Shown here in pieces: positions 11,160-21,300 of a stretch of DNA of 64,000 nt. The notes below the pieces were generated by a model, which worked only from the letters and a program-made list of their open reading frames with translations, ran no database searches and was not told where the DNA came from. The position numbers and the translations under genes are program-made. Source of the DNA: Diphasiastrum complanatum (lineage: Eukaryota > Streptophyta > Lycopodiopsida > Lycopodiales > Lycopodiaceae); contig CM055102.1 of assembly GCA_029204225.1 (NCBI GenBank), forward strand, positions 62,812,272 to 62,876,271. The letters are read 5' to 3'. Position 1 is the first letter of the stretch; each line of letters opens with the position of its first letter.

Positions 11160-14100
11160 ATGTCATCCATGGGTGGATATTTGATGGAACCAAGTGAGAG
11201 ACTCACTTCCACAAATTATTCCATTTGGAAAGTGAGAATGGAATCACTCCTAGTGATCCATGATCTATATGACATAGTTCAAGGAGTAGAGGAAGAGCCT
11301 CAAACTCCCCAAGAACAAGCCAAATACAAGAAGAGAGCAAGATTAGCTCTACATTGCATAAAGTTAAATGTATGCAATGACCTCTTGAAAGAGGTGTCTT
11401 CTTGTACCTCATCCAAAGAGGCTTGGGATTCATTAAAGAGCATTTATGAATCCAACAATACTTCAAGAATCCTCATGCTAAGAAATCAAGTTTTCCAAAG
11501 CATGAAAGGAAGTGGAGAGAGTGGACAAGAGTATGTTCTTAGGATCAAATCTCTTAACAAGGAGTTAAGTGCAATAGGAGAGAAGATCCAAGATCAAGAA
11601 CTAGTACAAATCATTTTGAATGGTCTAAGTGATGAGTTTACCAACTTAGTCCAATCATTTGCCATTCAAGACTCTCTTCCATCCATTGAAAAGTTGCACA
11701 ATGTTCTTGTGGCCGAGGAGAGTAGGCTTCTACACCTCAAGACAAGAATGGATAGCATGTCACTTAATGGAGGAGAGGAGAAAGCTAACTTTACATCTAA
11801 AGGCAAGAAAAAGCAAAATCCATTCAAGAAAAATCAAGGCAAGGAGGCCGAGATGAAGAATGGAGGATCTACCTCCAAAGGCAAAGTGAAGAACAAGGCA
11901 AAACTAAAGTGTTTCTTTTGTGGAAAGAAAGGACACTTTGCCTCAGAATGCTACTTGAAGAAGAATCAACAAGCCAAAGGAGATCAAGGGAACATTGCTC
12001 AAGAGGAAGAATATGAGGATGGATTCAACACATCCTTAATGGTTGCATCTACACCAACTTCAAGTCAAGACACATGGTGGATAGATAGTGGGGCTAGTTC
12101 CCACATGTCCTTTAACAAGCATTATTTTTCTACTCTTCTATCTTGTAATGACTCTAAGAAGTCAATATACACTGCTAGTGATCAAGCATGCAAGATAGAT
12201 GGCATAGGATCTATACCTCTTTGTTTAGGCACATCTAAAAGGATAGATCTAGATAATGTTTTGTATGTTCCTACCATTTCAAGAAACTTGCTTAGTGTAG
12301 GACAATTAATGGACAATGGACTAGATGTACATTTCAAGAATGGAGTTTGTTCCATCTTGAAAAATGATAAGTGCATAGCTAGTGGCATTAAGCAAGGTAG
12401 ACTTTTCAAGTTGGATGCTAATGTTGCAAGTGAAAGTGTGAACTTGGCTAGGGAGGAGCTAACTCAAGTGGAGCTTTGGCATAAGAGATTAGGCCATCCT
12501 AATCTTCAATCTATGGAGTCAATGGCAAGCAAGGAACTAGCTCTCGGCCTACCAAGAGCTTTCAAGAAGTGTGGAAAAATGTGTGAGGCATGTGGCCTTG
12601 CAAAGTCACACAAATCTTCTTACAAGAAATCTTCATCAAGATCTCTCTCTCCCTTGGATCTCATACATTCTGATGTACATAGTTTTTCACATGCAAGTAA
12701 TGGAGGTGCCTTGATGTATGTAACTTTTATAGATGATTGTACTAGATTCACATGGATTGAGTTACTATCAAAGAAAAATCTTGTTTATGAAGCTTTCATT
12801 AAGTTCAAGTCTCTAGTAGAGAAACAACTTAGTACTTCTATCAAAGCACTAAGATGTGATAATGGAGGAGAGTACACCTCCAATAAAATGAAAGACTTTT
12901 GTGAGATCAATGGTATTAAGTTACAATACACTTGTTCCTACACCCCTCAACAAAATGGGGTGGCCGAGAGGAAAAATAGGAGTCTATGTGAGTGTGCAAA
13001 GTCCTTGAGGCTTGATGCATCACTTCCCATCTCATTTTGGGGAGAAGCCATAACATGTGCTAATTATTTGTGTAATAGACTTCCTAGTAGTGCTATAGAT
13101 GGGATCTCACCTTATCAAGCCTTGTTTGATAAGAAACCCAATGTAAAATATTTTAAGATCTTTGGATGTACTTGTTATGTACACATTCCTTTGGAGACTA
13201 GAAGGAAAGAAGATGCTACCTCCTTCAAAGGAATCTTTGTTGGCTATGGAGAAAATAGCAAGGGATATAGGATATATGATCCTACATCCAAGAAAGTAAA
13301 GGTAAGCAAGGATGTACTTTTTGATGAGTCACAATTTGCTAAGAGCTTGTCAAATGGATCTAACCCATTGTGCATTGAAGATCTTGACAAATCCGAGGAG
13401 GATCTTGACAAACCCGAGGAGGATCATGACAAACCCGAGGATGGAGATTTGGATCCAAGTCAAAAGGGGCCAAGAAGATCATCAAGGAGCAAGGCCGAGC
13501 CCTCAAGGCTTACCTATGTGGACAAGGGAAAGCAAAAGGAAGGCTCTACATCTTCTACCTCTTACTCCTTTTTAGCTACATTGATTGAAGAACCATCATC
13601 TTTTGAAGAAGCATGTAAATCTAAAGTTTGGAGAGATGCAATGCAAGTAGAGTATGATGCATTAGAAGAAAATCATACTTGGAATCTTGTAAATCTTCCA
13701 AGAGGAAAGAAACCACTTGCATGTAAGTGGATTTATAGAATTAAGTACAATCAAGATGGATCTATTAGTAAATACAAAGCTAGGCTTGTTGCTAAGGGAT
13801 TTCTTCAAATAAAAGGATTGGATTATGAAGAAACATTTGCACCTGTAGCTAAGCTTGTAACTATTAGATTAATCATTTGCATTGCTACTTTGTTCAAATG
13901 GGATCTCTACCAAATGGATGTGACAAATGCCTTCTTGAATGGCTTCTTAGAAGAGGAAATCTACATGATGCAACCCGAGGGCTTCATCAAGATTGGTGAG
14001 GAGCAAAAGGTGTGCTACTTAAGGAAGAGCCTATATGGCTTGAAGCAAGCACCTAGAGCTTGGTACTCTAGGTTGCATGATTTTCTCTATTCCCTTGGCT

Positions 14101-15140
14101 TTGTACTAAGTGCTTATGAACCTTCTTTATATTTCAAATGTAATGAAGGAAAGATCATCATTTTGGTTCTTTATGTTGATGACATCATTATGACAGGAAA
14201 TGATGATGATGGCATAGGCAAAGTAAAAGTTGACTTATCTAGTGAGTTCAAGATGGTAGATCTAGGCTTCCTAAAGTTTATACTTGGGATAGAAGTGTCT
14301 AGAAGTAGCAATTGTACTTTCATAAGTCAATCTAAGTATGCTACTTCCATTCTTGAAAGATTTGGTATGAAAGATTGTAAGGGGATTGACACCCCTATGG
14401 AGCATGTTGTGAAAGCAACTAATGAAGGTGATGAAGCATCCTTTGAGGACATCACTCTCTTTAGGAAGCTTATAGGCTCTCTAATCTATTTAACCATCAC
14501 TAGACCTGACTTAAGTTTTTGTGTAAGCAAGTTGAGTCAAAGTATGCAAGCTCCTTTAATTCATCATTGGAAAAGTGCCAAGAGAGTACTTAGATATGTT
14601 TCTAGTACTAGATTTTTTGGTATACTTTATGAAGGATCTAACTTGCACTTGAGAGCCTACTCGGATTCAGATTTTGCAGGTGACAAGATGGATAGGAAGT
14701 CCATTAGTGCATTTGCAACATTTCTTTGTGGAGGAGTGATATCTTGGCTTTCCAAAAAGCAAGATACAATCTCACTATCTTCTTGTGAAGCCGAGTACAA
14801 GGCATTGACTTCAACAACCAAAGAGCTCTTATGGCTAAGAAGACTCTTGATGGAACTACATGTGCTAGAGGCCGAGGAGATCCCTTACATATTTTGTGAC
14901 AATCAAGCTTCTCAACAAATTGCTTCAAATCCTATCTTCCATGCTAGAACAAAGCATATTGAGATAGCTCACCACTTTGTGAGGGAGAAGGTACAATCCA
15001 AGGAAGTGCAACTACATCATGTACCATCATCCGAATGCATAGCTGATATCTTAACCAAACCATTGTCCAAAGATCCATTTTTTAAGTTAAGATATGCTCT
15101 TGGAATTGTAGATAGATGTACACTAGATTTGCCAAGTTAG
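11160..15140 (+). CDS. Copia gag-pol polyprotein, intact (element A)
   Basis: A single 1,326-residue frame. Gag starts at MSSMGGYLMEPSERL with a UBN2-type region (to about 200), followed by a zinc knuckle CFFCGKKGHFASEC at about 251-264. The aspartic protease has DSGASSHM with Asp at about 309. The GAG-pre-integrase HHCC module follows (ELWHKRLGHPN near 437), then the integrase core with HSDVHS (Asp about 505), CDNGGEY (about 566) and QQNGVAERKNR (about 596-606). RT runs from about 820, with YVDDI at about 1005; RNase H begins near 1166 with YSDSDFAGD and includes SSCEAEYKAL and CDNQAS. All catalytic positions look intact. It would give virus-like particles, cDNA synthesis and integration. 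ATG 11160 is the first in frame after the leader. Length is typical for copia. Confidence 0.96.
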   Translation: MSSMGGYLMEPSERLTSTNYSIWKVRMESLLVIHDLYDIVQGVEEEPQTPQEQAKYKKRARLALHCIKLNVCNDLLKEVSSCTSSKEAWDSLKSIYESNNTSRILMLRNQVFQSMKGSGESGQEYVLRIKSLNKELSAIGEKIQDQELVQIILNGLSDEFTNLVQSFAIQDSLPSIEKLHNVLVAEESRLLHLKTRMDSMSLNGGEEKANFTSKGKKKQNPFKKNQGKEAEMKNGGSTSKGKVKNKAKLKCFFCGKKGHFASECYLKKNQQAKGDQGNIAQEEEYEDGFNTSLMVASTPTSSQDTWWIDSGASSHMSFNKHYFSTLLSCNDSKKSIYTASDQACKIDGIGSIPLCLGTSKRIDLDNVLYVPTISRNLLSVGQLMDNGLDVHFKNGVCSILKNDKCIASGIKQGRLFKLDANVASESVNLAREELTQVELWHKRLGHPNLQSMESMASKELALGLPRAFKKCGKMCEACGLAKSHKSSYKKSSSRSLSPLDLIHSDVHSFSHASNGGALMYVTFIDDCTRFTWIELLSKKNLVYEAFIKFKSLVEKQLSTSIKALRCDNGGEYTSNKMKDFCEINGIKLQYTCSYTPQQNGVAERKNRSLCECAKSLRLDASLPISFWGEAITCANYLCNRLPSSAIDGISPYQALFDKKPNVKYFKIFGCTCYVHIPLETRRKEDATSFKGIFVGYGENSKGYRIYDPTSKKVKVSKDVLFDESQFAKSLSNGSNPLCIEDLDKSEEDLDKPEEDHDKPEDGDLDPSQKGPRRSSRSKAEPSRLTYVDKGKQKEGSTSSTSYSFLATLIEEPSSFEEACKSKVWRDAMQVEYDALEENHTWNLVNLPRGKKPLACKWIYRIKYNQDGSISKYKARLVAKGFLQIKGLDYEETFAPVAKLVTIRLIICIATLFKWDLYQMDVTNAFLNGFLEEEIYMMQPEGFIKIGEEQKVCYLRKSLYGLKQAPRAWYSRLHDFLYSLGFVLSAYEPSLYFKCNEGKIIILVLYVDDIIMTGNDDDGIGKVKVDLSSEFKMVDLGFLKFILGIEVSRSSNCTFISQSKYATSILERFGMKDCKGIDTPMEHVVKATNEGDEASFEDITLFRKLIGSLIYLTITRPDLSFCVSKLSQSMQAPLIHHWKSAKRVLRYVSSTRFFGILYEGSNLHLRAYSDSDFAGDKMDRKSISAFATFLCGGVISWLSKKQDTISLSSCEAEYKALTSTTKELLWLRRLLMELHVLEAEEIPYIFCDNQASQQIASNPIFHARTKHIEIAHHFVREKVQSKEVQLHHVPSSECIADILTKPLSKDPFFKLRYALGIVDRCTLDLPS

Positions 15141-15153
15141 AAGTGAGGAGGAG
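15141..15153 (+). other. Element A polypurine tract
   Basis: AAGTGAGGAGGAG lies between the gag-pol stop and the 3' LTR start. Confidence 0.85.
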
Positions 15154-16015
15154 TGTTGAAAATTGTCACTTCTCACTTGACATTGGTTCATGTAAATATT
15201 GATCAAACATTAGAATATGTTGATGATATGATTTCACACGTGTGGAGCATGTTCCCATGTGTGAAAGGATGTACTTTTCATGTTTGTATATATCCAAATT
15301 GATTTTGTATCATTCTAGTTAGTGTGAACATGAAATGACTAGTTTTTAGTCAAGTTGACTAGTCACCTACAAATTAGCTTTTCCTTGCATGTGCATGAGT
15401 AAATGCTCCCACATGGCAAGTGGATGTTCACATGTGTGTATAGAGTACTAGAAGATAAGAGTTGACCATTTTCCTTAGATCCTATTTTGTAGGGAATATT
15501 CCTATATTCTAGGAGACTAGCTTTTTGGATTTTAGTCATATTCTAGAAGGTCAACTATTGGATAAGGATCAAGGATGGATCAAATGGATAGATATGAGTG
15601 ATGTGGCACTCTTCACACGTGTGAAGGCCTGCTGGACTGTACCAGACTCATGGATGTACTTGATCCATAAAAGGATCATCATTTTGCTAAGAAAATTGAT
15701 GAGACTTTTGCACTCTACACTTTTGTGAGATTTCTAGTCATTTGTCTTGTGATTTTTATGCATGATTGCTATCTAGTATCATTGTACTTGTTGTTTCAGG
15801 TGCAGGCCGTACAGTGGACAGTACTCCACACGTGTGAAGCCGCTCTCACTAAAAAATGATGTGTTGATCCATTGCTCTTGCTTAAATCCAAGTGTAGTGA
15901 ATCTAGATCAAGATCTAATGTGTAGAACTTGATAGATTCATTGATTAAGCAACCAATAACTCTCTATGATTGTAAAGTACAATCATTATTGTCCTAAAAA
16001 CTGTAAAATTTATCA
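15154..16015 (+). repeat. Element A 3' LTR
   Basis: 862 bases, matching the 5' LTR at all but one position by eye. Followed directly by CAAAA, the right target duplication. Confidence 0.97.
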
Positions 16016-16020
16016 CAAAA

Positions 16021-16242
16021 CATAGGCAACTGCATGTAGAGGACAATAAAATGGACAATCTATCTCCCAGTCTCTATGAGAGGAGCCATCCACTCCAACT
16101 TTCCAATATCTTTCAACAAATTATTCAAGCAATGTGTCATTCAAGATGTGAACCACATGTGATTATATACTTCTCTATCAAAATCCTTTCAGCTGGTCTA
16201 TTTGATGCCTCAAACTTTGTAATTGTTTACATAATCTTGTAG
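16021..16242 (+). other. Upstream part of CACTA-type gene remnant
   Basis: An open frame 16051-16242 with no recognised domain ends at TAG. The same TAG forms a possible splice acceptor (ATCTTGTAG) before the next exon, so this may be intron or an upstream exon in another frame. Confidence 0.3.
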
Positions 16243-17302
16243 ATGAATGAAACTTTAAAGCCGACCATTCTTCCCACAGATTTAATACAACACATTTGGA
16301 TGGAAATGCAAAAACAACATTTACGACATTCTCGACGCCATGATCTTACACTCAAGAGGCCTAGTCTTGAAGAGCCTAGAGGCATTGTAGATAGGCCAAC
16401 ATCTTCAGATGATGATGAAGAAAGCCAATATGAACCTCAGGGATGTGGAGTAGTAAGTACTAGCGAGTCTGAATCTATGGAGGATGAACACATTAGTGTT
16501 AGAAAATCAAATAACAATAATGAAGTGATACATGAGAGAGGTATGTTTTTTTTTTATTGATATGAATTTGACCTTTTTGTATAATCTAGCAAATGTAATT
16601 TATCATTTATGTTATTATGTTTTTTAAACGTTATGTATATAAAGTGACAATTGCTAATAAATGTTTTTAGATAATATTATGAAGACAATTCGTCATGACA
16701 GAATTTTGCATGCAAGAAGTACGTATGACTTTCACAAAACTGAAATAAAAGTGTTTAATATAATTTAACAAGTTCAGTATTATTATATTAGTTTAGTCAT
16801 TTTCTATTCTATAGAGGAGTGATATATGTCTGTTTTGTTTGCAGTTTCTAACATGCAAAATGCACAAGATCATGGTAAGACGAAAGGCGTTTTTTTTTCT
16901 TCTCTTGATTAGATTTCAAATGAGGGAAATATGTTTAGTGATTTTTATGAATATGATTGATGCATATCAATAATGCATTATTGTGCTCTTGCAACTTTTA
17001 GCATATGTAAGGGAGAATTATAATGTGATGTTTATAGTATTAGCATATTCAATGGATTTTCTTACTCTAATTGAAAAAAATGTGGCAAATGATAAGATTT
17101 GTGGATCAGTAGATCCACTTTCAAAATCTTGAAATTCCAAATTGTACGTAAAATGGAGAGCAGAAAGATGAAAAACAAGAGTTGATCAAGAAAGAAGTCC
17201 TCCAAAAACTAGACTAGAAATCAATGAATTTGATCAACCTTGTGGTCCATCGAAAGAGATATATGTACAACGCATTTTAGCACTAGTGCGGTCTCGACTC
17301 GA
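16243..17302 (+). pseudogene. Multi-exon remnant resembling a plant En/Spm (CACTA) transposase-family gene
   Basis: A frame from 16243 stays open across three candidate exons with GT-AG introns: 16243-16540 (donor GTATGT), 16671-16718 (acceptor TTTTTAG, donor GTACGT) and 16845-16874 (acceptor TTTGCAG, donor GTAAGA). The phases fit at each joint. The first exon is acidic (SSDDDEESQYE). Further on, 17190-17302 reads with LEINEFDQPCGPSKE, resembling the FNEFGQPIGP motif found in plant Transposase_24-type CACTA proteins. It is cut at about 17303 by a copia fragment. A host gene cannot be excluded, and the family link rests on one motif. Confidence 0.42.
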
Positions 17303-17688
17303 CTTCACAAACAAGGTGAGAGGCAAGGAAATCTAGCAATAGATGAAGAAGATGATAGCATTTCTGAATCTCTTTGTTATGACTTCAAGTTTGCTTGCAC
17401 ATATAGATGGGACTTGGTGAATTGATAGTGGAGCCTCATCTCACATGACAAGATATAATGAATACTCTTCATCCTTATTGTCTTATGAGGGGGAGAGCAA
17501 CATCATCTATACTGCAAATGATGGTCAATGAGACATCAAAGGCATAGGCACAATTCCTATTTCTCTTTCAATGAATAGGAAAACTAATCTTGAAAATGTA
17601 TTGTACATTCCTTCAATCTAAGAACTTGCTTAGTGTTAGTCAAATGATTGACAAGGGGCTTGATGTTGAGTTCGTTGGAGATGCTTGT
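17303..17688 (+). pseudogene. Copia protease/pre-integrase fragment, left half (target of element B)
   Basis: Reads as the post-zinc-knuckle linker, protease and start of pre-integrase of a close relative of element B: GERQGNLAIDEED, then IDSGASSHMTRYNEY, then DKGLDVEFVGDAC. It has stops, for example TGA at about 17530, and frameshifts, so it was already dead. The sequence continues in register at 24124 after element B. Confidence 0.85.
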
Positions 17689-18343
17689 TGTGAAAAATAC
17701 AGATCCTAAGTGGATCTAAACTCCAAGATCATTGGCTTGAATGCTTGCACTCCAAACTACATAAGCTAGGAATTGGCAACACATTCTATGCTACCTAGAA
17801 TGCAAAGAACTTGATCAAAAAGCATTTATCACAAATGGAAACTTCCATAAACATCAAGTGCGGCCCAAAATAGCATTATACAGTCCATAATACATCAGCC
17901 TATCACTTTTGGAAAGCACCTAAGATCATACACAATAGCTTGAAGACAATACACACAACAATGCTCTCAATGGAGGAAGAAACAATGACAATGATCTATT
18001 GATCTCAATGAAGCATACAAAAGGTTTCTCCAACCTGTTCTCCACGACTTCCCTACTATTTATGGATGAGGAAGATGACTCTCTCTCCTCTCTCTAGAAG
18101 GTACTTGACCCTAGATATTCCCTATATAGGAAAAATAGCTAAAAATGGCTTATATGACCAAAATACATCAAAATGGTCTCATTTTGAAGGGTATGAAGTT
18201 TGACACTTCATCATACTGAAAAAATACAGTAAATAAAAACATTGTGGCCTGGTTCACACGTGCAAAACTCCAGAACCAAAACTATTTACAATTTTAGCCA
18301 ATTTAGGTCTCAAACTAGCTAGGAAATGTTGACAATTTTCACA
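17689..18343 (-). repeat. Element B 3' LTR
   Basis: On the minus strand it starts TGTGAAAATTGTC and ends TTTTTCACA. The gag-pol stop codon falls in its first bases. Confidence 0.95.
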
Positions 18344-21300
18344 CTCCCTCTTCAACATTGGATGCTAGTTTCAACATAGTCTTTGAGCACATTCCAAGAT
18401 TAGATCTATGCATTAAATATAGGTCCTTTCCCAATGGTTTGGTGAAGATATCAGCCACACACTCCTTTGAAGAGACATGTTGAAGCTCCACCTCTTTGGC
18501 AATGACTTGATCTCTCACAAAATGGTGAGCAATCTCAATGTGCTTGCTCCTTGCATGAAAAACAGGATTGCTTGCCAAGCTTTGGGCTGAAAGGTTATCA
18601 CAAAGTATGATTGGAGTCTTCTCTGGTTCCAGCAAGTGAAGATCCAATAACATCCTCTTGATCCAAAGAATCTCCTTGGTGCATGTTGTTAATGCCTTGT
18701 ACTCGGCTTCGGTGGAAGATAGAGAGATAGTTGGTTGCTTCTTTGATAGCCATGAGACCACTCCATCTCCAAGATAGATTGCAAAGGCACTTGTTGACTT
18801 CCTATCCATTTGATCACCTGCAAAATCTGAATCTGAAAATCCACAAAGGTTAGGTGTAGTACCTCCATACAAGATGCCAAAATCTCTAGATCCCGAGATG
18901 TATCTAAGTACTCTCTTTCCTAGCTTCCAATGAGCCTCACTAGGATCTTGCATAAATTGACTTAGTTTACCAACCACAAAGCTTAGATCAGGTCTTGTGA
19001 TGGTTAACCATATAAGAGATCCTATTAGCTTTCTATAGAGAGTAATGTCCTTGAAGGATCTTTCATTACTTCTTGTAGTTAGCTTTACATTTGATTCCAT
19101 AGGAGTAGAAACAACTTTACAATCTTCCATATGAAACCTTTTTAGAATAGAGTTAACATACTTTTCTTGACATATGAATGTAGATTTAGAAGTTCTAATA
19201 ATCTCTATTCCTAAGATATAATGAAGTTTACCAAGATCTTGAATTTCAAACTCTCTTTTGAGTGCCATCTTGATTTCATCTATATCTAGATTGTTACCAC
19301 CACTTAAGATAATGTCATCAACATAGATCAAAAGTAAAGTGATATCATTTTCATTCAATCTAAAGTAGAGAGAATGATCATACTCACTCATAACAAAGTT
19401 TTGAGAAAGTAAGAAGGAATTGAGCTTAGCATACCAACTCCTTGGTGCTTGCTTTAGCCCATACAAACTCTTTTGGAGATAGCACACATGATTAGGCTCA
19501 TCATGTGAAACATAGCCCTCGGGTTGCTCCATGTAAATATCTTCTTCAAGATCACCATTCAAGAAGGCATTAGTAACATCCATTTGCCACATATCCCAAT
19601 CATAAAGAGTTGCAAGAGAGATTAGGATTCGAATAGTTACCATCTTTGCCACGGGTGCAAAGGTCTCATCATAGTCAATACCATATTCTTGAGCATACCC
19701 CTTTGCCACCAACCTTGCCTTGTACTTGTTGATTGATCCATCTTGATTTGTCTTGATCTTGAAGATCCACTTACAACCAATTGCCTTCTTGTCCTTTGGA
19801 AGCTTTACCAACCTCCATGTGTTGCTTTTGATGAGTGCTTGATGCTCATGATCCATGGCTTGGATCCATTCCTTCTTTTGAATTGCTTCACCTACACAAG
19901 TTGGTTCATCAAAAGAGGTAAGAAAAGCAAAGTTAGAGTTGTCCACCACTTGCTTTCCTTTTTCATCATAGGTTAGCCTTGATGGCTTAGCCCTTTGCCT
20001 TTGAGTCTTCCTTGAAGTTTGCTTTGAAGTGGCATCTCCATCTTCATCCAAGACATCTTGCACATCATGATGATTAGTAGGCACATCAACATCAACATCA
20101 ACAACATTGGAAACATTCTCTTCATGAAAGATGACATCCCTACTTATGACAACTTTCTTTGTAGAAGGAATGTACACTTTGTAAGCCTTGCTTACTTCAC
20201 TATAGCCAACAAACACACCCTTCTTTGATGAAGGATCTTCTTTAGTTCTATCATCAAGTGTGATATTGACAAAACATGTACATCCAAAGATCCTACAATG
20301 CTTGACACTCGGCCTTCTACCATAAAGAACCTCATGAGGAGTTTTACCATCCAAGGAAGCACTTGTCCATCTATTACATAGATAGTTAGCACATGCTAAA
20401 GCTTCCCCCCAAAAAGACTTAGCAAGATTAGCATGTAGTCTCATTGCCTTGGCACATTCACAAAGGGTTCTATTCTTCCTCTCGGCCACTCCATTTTGTT
20501 GTGGAGTCCTAGGACTAGACATCTCCCTCTTAATCCCATGTGCTATACAAAAGTCTTTGAACCTATTTGAGGTGTATTCCCCTCCATTATCAGATCTTAA
20601 GCATTTGATCTTTGTATTGAATTGGTTTTCCATTTCATTCTTGAACTTGACAAATGCAGCAAACACTTCATCCTTACTTTTAAGAAGATAGATCCAAGTA
20701 TACCTACTAAAGTCATCAATGAAAGTTGCATACATCTTTGCCCCACCATTGCTAGTTGTACTAGAAGAATGAATATCAGAATGCACAAGTTGAAAAGCTT
20801 CTTTAGATCTAGAAGTAGATCTAGAATAAGCAAGTCTATGAGATTTGGACAAGGCACAATGTTCACAAACACTATTGTTTGCAACAAGACTTTTAGGGAG
20901 ACCAAGAACAAGCTCTTTCTTTGCCATTACCTCCAAAGATTTGAAGTTGGGATGGCCCAACCTCTTGTGCCAAACTTCTTGGTTTGTCAATTGCTCCCTA
21001 GCCATACATCCTTCATGATTAGAGATCACACATGCATCAAGCTTGAAAAGTTTACCATGCCTTCTACCTTGAGCAATCAAGGATCCACATTTACTTATCA
21101 AACATGCATCTCCAATGAACTCCACATCAAGTCCTTTGTCAATCATTTGACTTACACTAAGCAAATTCTTAGTGATTGAAGGAATGTACAAAACATTTTC
21201 AAGATTTGCTTTCCTATTTGTTGAAAGGGAAATAGGAATAGTGCCTATGCCTTTGATGTCACATTGACCATCATTTGCAGTGTAGATGATGTTACCTTCT

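Larger units (their letters stand above)
9703..16015 (+). mobile_element. Element A: complete Ty1/copia retrotransposon
   Basis: A 6,313-bp element with two 862-bp LTRs starting TGTTGAAAATTG and ending TTTATCA, an exact primer site, one uninterrupted 1,326-codon gag-pol frame, a polypurine tract and a perfect 5-bp target duplication CAAAA (9698-9702 and 16016-16020). By eye the two LTRs differ at one base (T at about 10521, G in the 3' copy). This points to a very recent insertion and possibly a working element. The insertion site lies between the solo LTR and the CACTA-type gene remnant. Confidence 0.97.

Noticed and set aside
20622-21179. 185-codon plus-strand open frame
   Set aside because: Antisense shadow of the intact element B gag-pol; no motif of its own.
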